DNA of 20,000 nt from Chrysomallon squamiferum. Lineage: Eukaryota; Mollusca; Gastropoda; Neomphalida; Peltospiridae. The notes under the pieces were generated by a model. The model was not told the DNA's origin. It saw nothing but the letters and a program-made list of their open reading frames with translations, and searched no databases. This document shows, piece after piece, positions 16,795 to 20,000 of this stretch. The stretch's first letter is position 1, and each line of letters opens with the position of its first letter. The stretch is taken from contig CM022674.1 in assembly GCA_012295275.1 (NCBI GenBank), forward strand, positions 1,800,742-1,820,741, given 5' to 3'. Made by a program: the position numbers and the translations under genes.

Positions 16795-17326
16795 CAGTAG
16801 GTGTAGTTGTAGTCGTAGTAGAAGTAATAGTAATATTAGTAGTAGGAATAGTAGTAGTAGGAATGTAGTAGTAGTAGTAATAGTAAATGTAGAATGTGTA
16901 GTAGTAGTAGTAGTAGTACTGTCACTGGTGGTGGTAGTTGTAATGGTAGCTGTAGTGGTTGTAGAATATGTATTAACAGTGGTGGCGGTGTTAGAAGAAG
17001 AAGAAACAGTAAAAGCTGTAGTTGTAGTAGTAAAAGCTGTAGTTGTTGTTGTACTACTAGTAGTGCTGCATTACTAGTAGTAGTTGCAGACGTAACAGTA
17101 ATAGTTGCAGAATAACGGTAGGTTGAAGTAATAGTATAGTAGTAGTAGTAGTAAAATAACGGTGGTTGGAAGTAGTAGTAATAGTATTACTAATTGTAGT
17201 AGTATTACTAATTGAACTTATAGCAGTAGTAGTAGTAGTAAAATAAGCGATATTACTAATTGAACTTATAGTTATAGTACTAGTAGAACTTAGTAGTAGT
17301 AGTAGTAGTAGTAGTAGTATCATAGC

Positions 17327-17362
<36 letters not shown>

Positions 17363-17395
17363 TGCAGTAGTAGTAGTAGTATAGTAGTAGTATTT
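16660..17395. repeat. Degenerate GTA/TAG trinucleotide tract, about 0.73 kb
   Basis: This tract is built almost entirely of GTA units, with GCA, ATA, GGT and GAA variants. It is purest at about 16755-16795 and 17285-17385. Open frames on both strands give poly-Ser, poly-Val or poly-Leu and are artefacts. Its reverse complement composition reappears at 18110-18715. Confidence 0.93.
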
Positions 17396-17793
17396 GGCCT
17401 ATTTAACGTTAGTTTTGTTTCTAAGATTGAAAATAAATTAGATTATATTAACAAAATTGTCAGATTATACATTTAGATCAATATTTATAATCATCCAGGC
17501 CCCTTTGAGCAGTTTCAGAAAAGGATGAATAATAGGCCTATATCTGTTAATAAATAAAATAAAATAAATAAATAAAAAACTGGGATGCAACATACGTATA
17601 GTTTATCTTTACAGTAATAATCTAAAGACAGATCAATAAAACACTAATCATTTTTAGTCGTTGATAGGCTGCAAACCAGCATTAAGTCTATCCAGCGAGT
17701 TTATGAACGAATGTAAAAAAAAAAAACACGATGATTAATTAGAAAAGTAAACACAGCTTGTTTCTACCGCAGAAAGACACGCTGCACTCAATG
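17396..17793. other. Non-repetitive AT-rich segment
   Basis: No coding frame was seen. A short AAAT/AATA tract lies at about 17549-17577 and a poly(A) run at about 17716-17727. Confidence 0.5.
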
Positions 17794-18022
17794 GCCGCCA
17801 TTTGTCAACAGTAGACTGGCAACTGTTTACTTTACACTCATCAATTACTTGATGAACCGCTCGACTCACAAAACCCGTCTGCCAGTCAACGATAAATGTT
17901 TTTGTTAGCAGTAATAGACTTAGTGGTCCTTAGATGCACGGTGACACTTTACTAACTCGGGCAAAACGTGAAATAACGCCGTCGTAATTTTACATTCGAT
18001 ACGCCCGGCCTGTTTCAGAAAG
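17794..18022 (+). promoter_or_regulatory. Possible promoter and non-coding first exon
   Basis: GCCGCCATTTG at 17794-17804 matches a YY1-like site. The following 200 bases are more complex and richer in CpG than the flanks. They end at a strong donor, CAGAAAG followed by GTAAGTGT (GT at 18023-18024). The only ATG-started frames in it are short. A 5' untranslated first exon of a plus-strand gene lying beyond the window would explain this, but no second exon is visible before 20000. Confidence 0.28.
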
Positions 18023-18109
18023 GTAAGTGTGGTAGTATTCTACAGATTTAATTACGTTTTCAGGCTTGAACTTATAAAGCAGAGAATCAGAAAAAAAAAA
18101 AAACTGATT

Positions 18110-18715
18110 CGTCATTATTAATATTGTTATTACTACTGCTAATGTCATTATCACAACTGTAGATATTGCTGTTGTCGACTTTGCGATTAGTACTGATACT
18201 ACTACCGCTACTTTTACTACAACTACTACTACTAGTACTACTACTACTACTACTACTACTACTACCATTGCTACTACTACTACAATTATCACTAAGACTA
18301 CTATTACTACCAAAGCAACTGCAATACTGCTACTACAACTACAACTACTATTACTACTATTACCCGCCACTATCACTCCTACTATTATTGTTAGTACTAC
18401 TACTACGACTACTATTACTATTACTGCTACTATTACTACTACTACTATTACTACTTCTGTTGCTACTACTATTACTGTTACTACCACTACTACTATTACA
18501 ATACTATTACTACTACTACTTCTACTATTACTACTACTGCTACTATTACTGCTACTACTACTACTACTACTATTACTACTATTACTACAACTACAAGTTC
18601 CTCTGCTGTTCCTATTACAGTGATATCTGCTACTGAAATTTGTACTATTACTTTCTCTGTTATTATTTTTATTGCTACGGCTACAGCAACCACTGCTACT
18701 ACTACTGCAATAAAA
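18110..18715. repeat. Degenerate TAC/CTA trinucleotide tract, about 0.6 kb
   Basis: Built of ACT/TAC units with ATT, GCT and ACA variants, it is the strand complement of the tract at 16660-17395. Long frames of poly-Leu/Tyr on the plus strand and poly-Val/Ile on the minus strand are artefacts. Confidence 0.93.
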
Positions 18716-19083
18716 AATACTAGTGACTTCTATTGTTATTGTTGCTGTCGGTGTTCATATTGTTGATTATCCTTCTACTAACGTCATTGTTGTCGGTACA
18801 TCTTAACCATCATGAAAATCAATATAACAATTTTTTTTTTTTTTTTTCCCCAGATTAAAGAAAAAATCAGAATCAAATTTAATTATCTTTAGCTCGCATA
18901 TACTAAGTAATGAAAGATATTTGAACTATCTTAGAAAGAAAAAAAACGATGCCATCACTACAGATTAATTTCTATAATTAAATTTTTTTTTTATTTATTT
19001 ATTATTATCATTATTTTTGTATATATATTATTTCTGATATTTTATTTTCAGTCAAAAAAAAAAAAAGTAAATATTATATATTG

Positions 19084-19086
<3 letters not shown>
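18716..19086. other. AT-rich non-coding stretch with poly(T)
   Basis: A poly(T) run lies at about 18831-18847, with ATTT/ATT tracts near 18981-19020. Nothing else is recognisable. Confidence 0.6.

Positions 19087-19136
<50 letters not shown>
19087..19136. repeat. (GA)n microsatellite
   Basis: A GA run of about 25 units. Confidence 0.96.
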
Positions 19137-19138
<2 letters not shown>

Positions 19139-20000
19139 ATATACGAACAAATGACAATAATTAGAAAAAATATATATATAATAGAACATAAATCAGTTTA
19201 CATTTCAAATAATATATTTCTATTTAGAGGAACAATAAATAAATTAATTAATTTCAAGTGAATGAATTTAAAAATACTTAAGTAATATAATATAACTGTT
19301 AGAAGAGGAAGAAATAAAGCCATTTTCGTAGGATTCATACAGTAATAATATCTCAAATGATCAAGGCGCACATAACACAACAATGAATAAATAAATCGAC
19401 AAAGTAAAGGGAGGAAAGCGGCTTTCAGAATGTACATTCCAAGCCAAACAATTGCAAACAACGGGCAAACCAACAAAGAAACGAAACTGATCTTTTATTT
19501 CTCTATAATTCATAACAAATCAGATCCTGTTTTATACGCCTTGTACACCCGATAAAAGCGTTGATAAAGGTTAGGTCAGACATACGGAGTCACGATAACG
19601 ATTTTTATAAGTGCTTGTAAAACACGTAACACGTAGACTGTTAATCTGGCCGTGCTTACACGCATTAGTTTTCTCGAATAATAAAAAAAAAAAAAAAAAA
19701 GCCTGTTCGTCGCCGTTACACGCATCGTTTCAATAATTACATATCGAGCCGAGGCAAAAAAAAAAAATCGATCATTGTTAATCTAAGACGCTTAGTGTGA
19801 AAACGCCGTTAGCAATTAACAGTAATAAATCAACGTTATAGGTGTACGTTAATAAAAGAAATATCTCTCCACTCAATAAACTGCAGCGACGCTGAAACAT
19901 AACCTGTTCGCGCCGGTTTCTACTGCAGCTTTGACAAGATTCGCGCTCTTTTTTTTTTTTCTCTTTCCTCAGTTCAGGTGAAACGTTTGACACAGTCCGC
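19137..20000. other. No supported gene to the window end
   Basis: A hydrophobic minus-strand frame (19198-19476) lacks an ATG at its edge and has no motif. Poly(A) lies at about 19682-19700 and 19757-19768. CpG content rises again beyond about 19700 (CGTCGCCGTTACACGCATCG, CGCGCC), so an exon or promoter may begin near the right edge. No splice-bounded frame is convincing. Confidence 0.45.

Noticed and set aside
16641-17323. Poly-Ser/Val and poly-Leu ORFs on both strands
   Set aside because: They are artefacts of the GTA trinucleotide tract, which is open in several frames.
17990-18693. Long Val/Ile and Leu/Tyr ORFs on both strands
   Set aside because: They are artefacts of the TAC trinucleotide tract.
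19198-19476. 92-codon hydrophobic minus-strand ORF
   Set aside because: It opens with TTG, is rich in Leu/Phe/Ile/Tyr as expected of AT-rich DNA, and shows no recognisable motif.
19778-19993. 71-codon minus-strand ORF near the right edge
   Set aside because: No motif, and it crosses a poly-pyrimidine run. The CpG rise is noted, but coding status is unsupported.

Overview
The window reads as nuclear DNA of an animal, most likely a lophotrochozoan and perhaps a cephalopod mollusc. It is AT-rich and packed with long microsatellites (CT, TA, CA, ATT, AAAT, and degenerate GTA/TAC trinucleotides). It contains introns with recognisable splice sites, decayed FLYWCH-type MULE DNA transposons and short hairpin elements. 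There are no operons, bacterial promoters or prokaryotic genes. The taxonomic guess rests on repeat style only and is weak.

Layout. Positions 1-5400 are mostly microsatellites plus an old degenerate satellite (about 2660-3230), a MITE-like hairpin (3440-3584) and an interrupted-trinucleotide hairpin (4219-4405). Two RFX X-box-like sites lie at 340-353 and 1440-1453. From 5400 to 8200 there are short, more GC-rich islands. These hold a candidate internal exon (5480-5564), a candidate plus-strand terminal exon with a poly(A) signal (6467-6601, 6678-6683), a promoter-like CpG/CRE/YY1 patch (7367-7510) and a small ORF (8032-8187).

The core of the window is 8500-16140. A minus-strand gene runs from 13659 down to 12438: start exon, signal-peptide exon, then a large terminal exon. 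It appears to encode a secreted, very basic preprohormone of about 188 residues whose mature region has no cysteine. Its processing region and an F-x-L-H-x-L core recall parathyroid hormone/PTHrP, and it ends in a C-terminal Gly that could be used for amidation. The 3' two-thirds of the terminal exon plus about 1 kb downstream is duplicated (8499-9738 and 11457-12726), and the second copy keeps an intact reading frame. Two copies of a FLYWCH-MULE element (10344-11275, internally deleted; 14792-16139, longer but broken) share TIR-like ends. Both are preceded by the same 61-bp repeat, which has expanded to about a dozen units at 14023-14755.

Positions 16140-20000 are again repeat-dominated. A GTA-rich tract (16660-17395) and a TAC-rich tract (18110-18715) form a large inverted pair around a non-repetitive segment. 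That segment carries a YY1-like site and a strong splice donor (17794-18022), possibly a first exon. No RNA gene, CRISPR array or viral gene was recognised.
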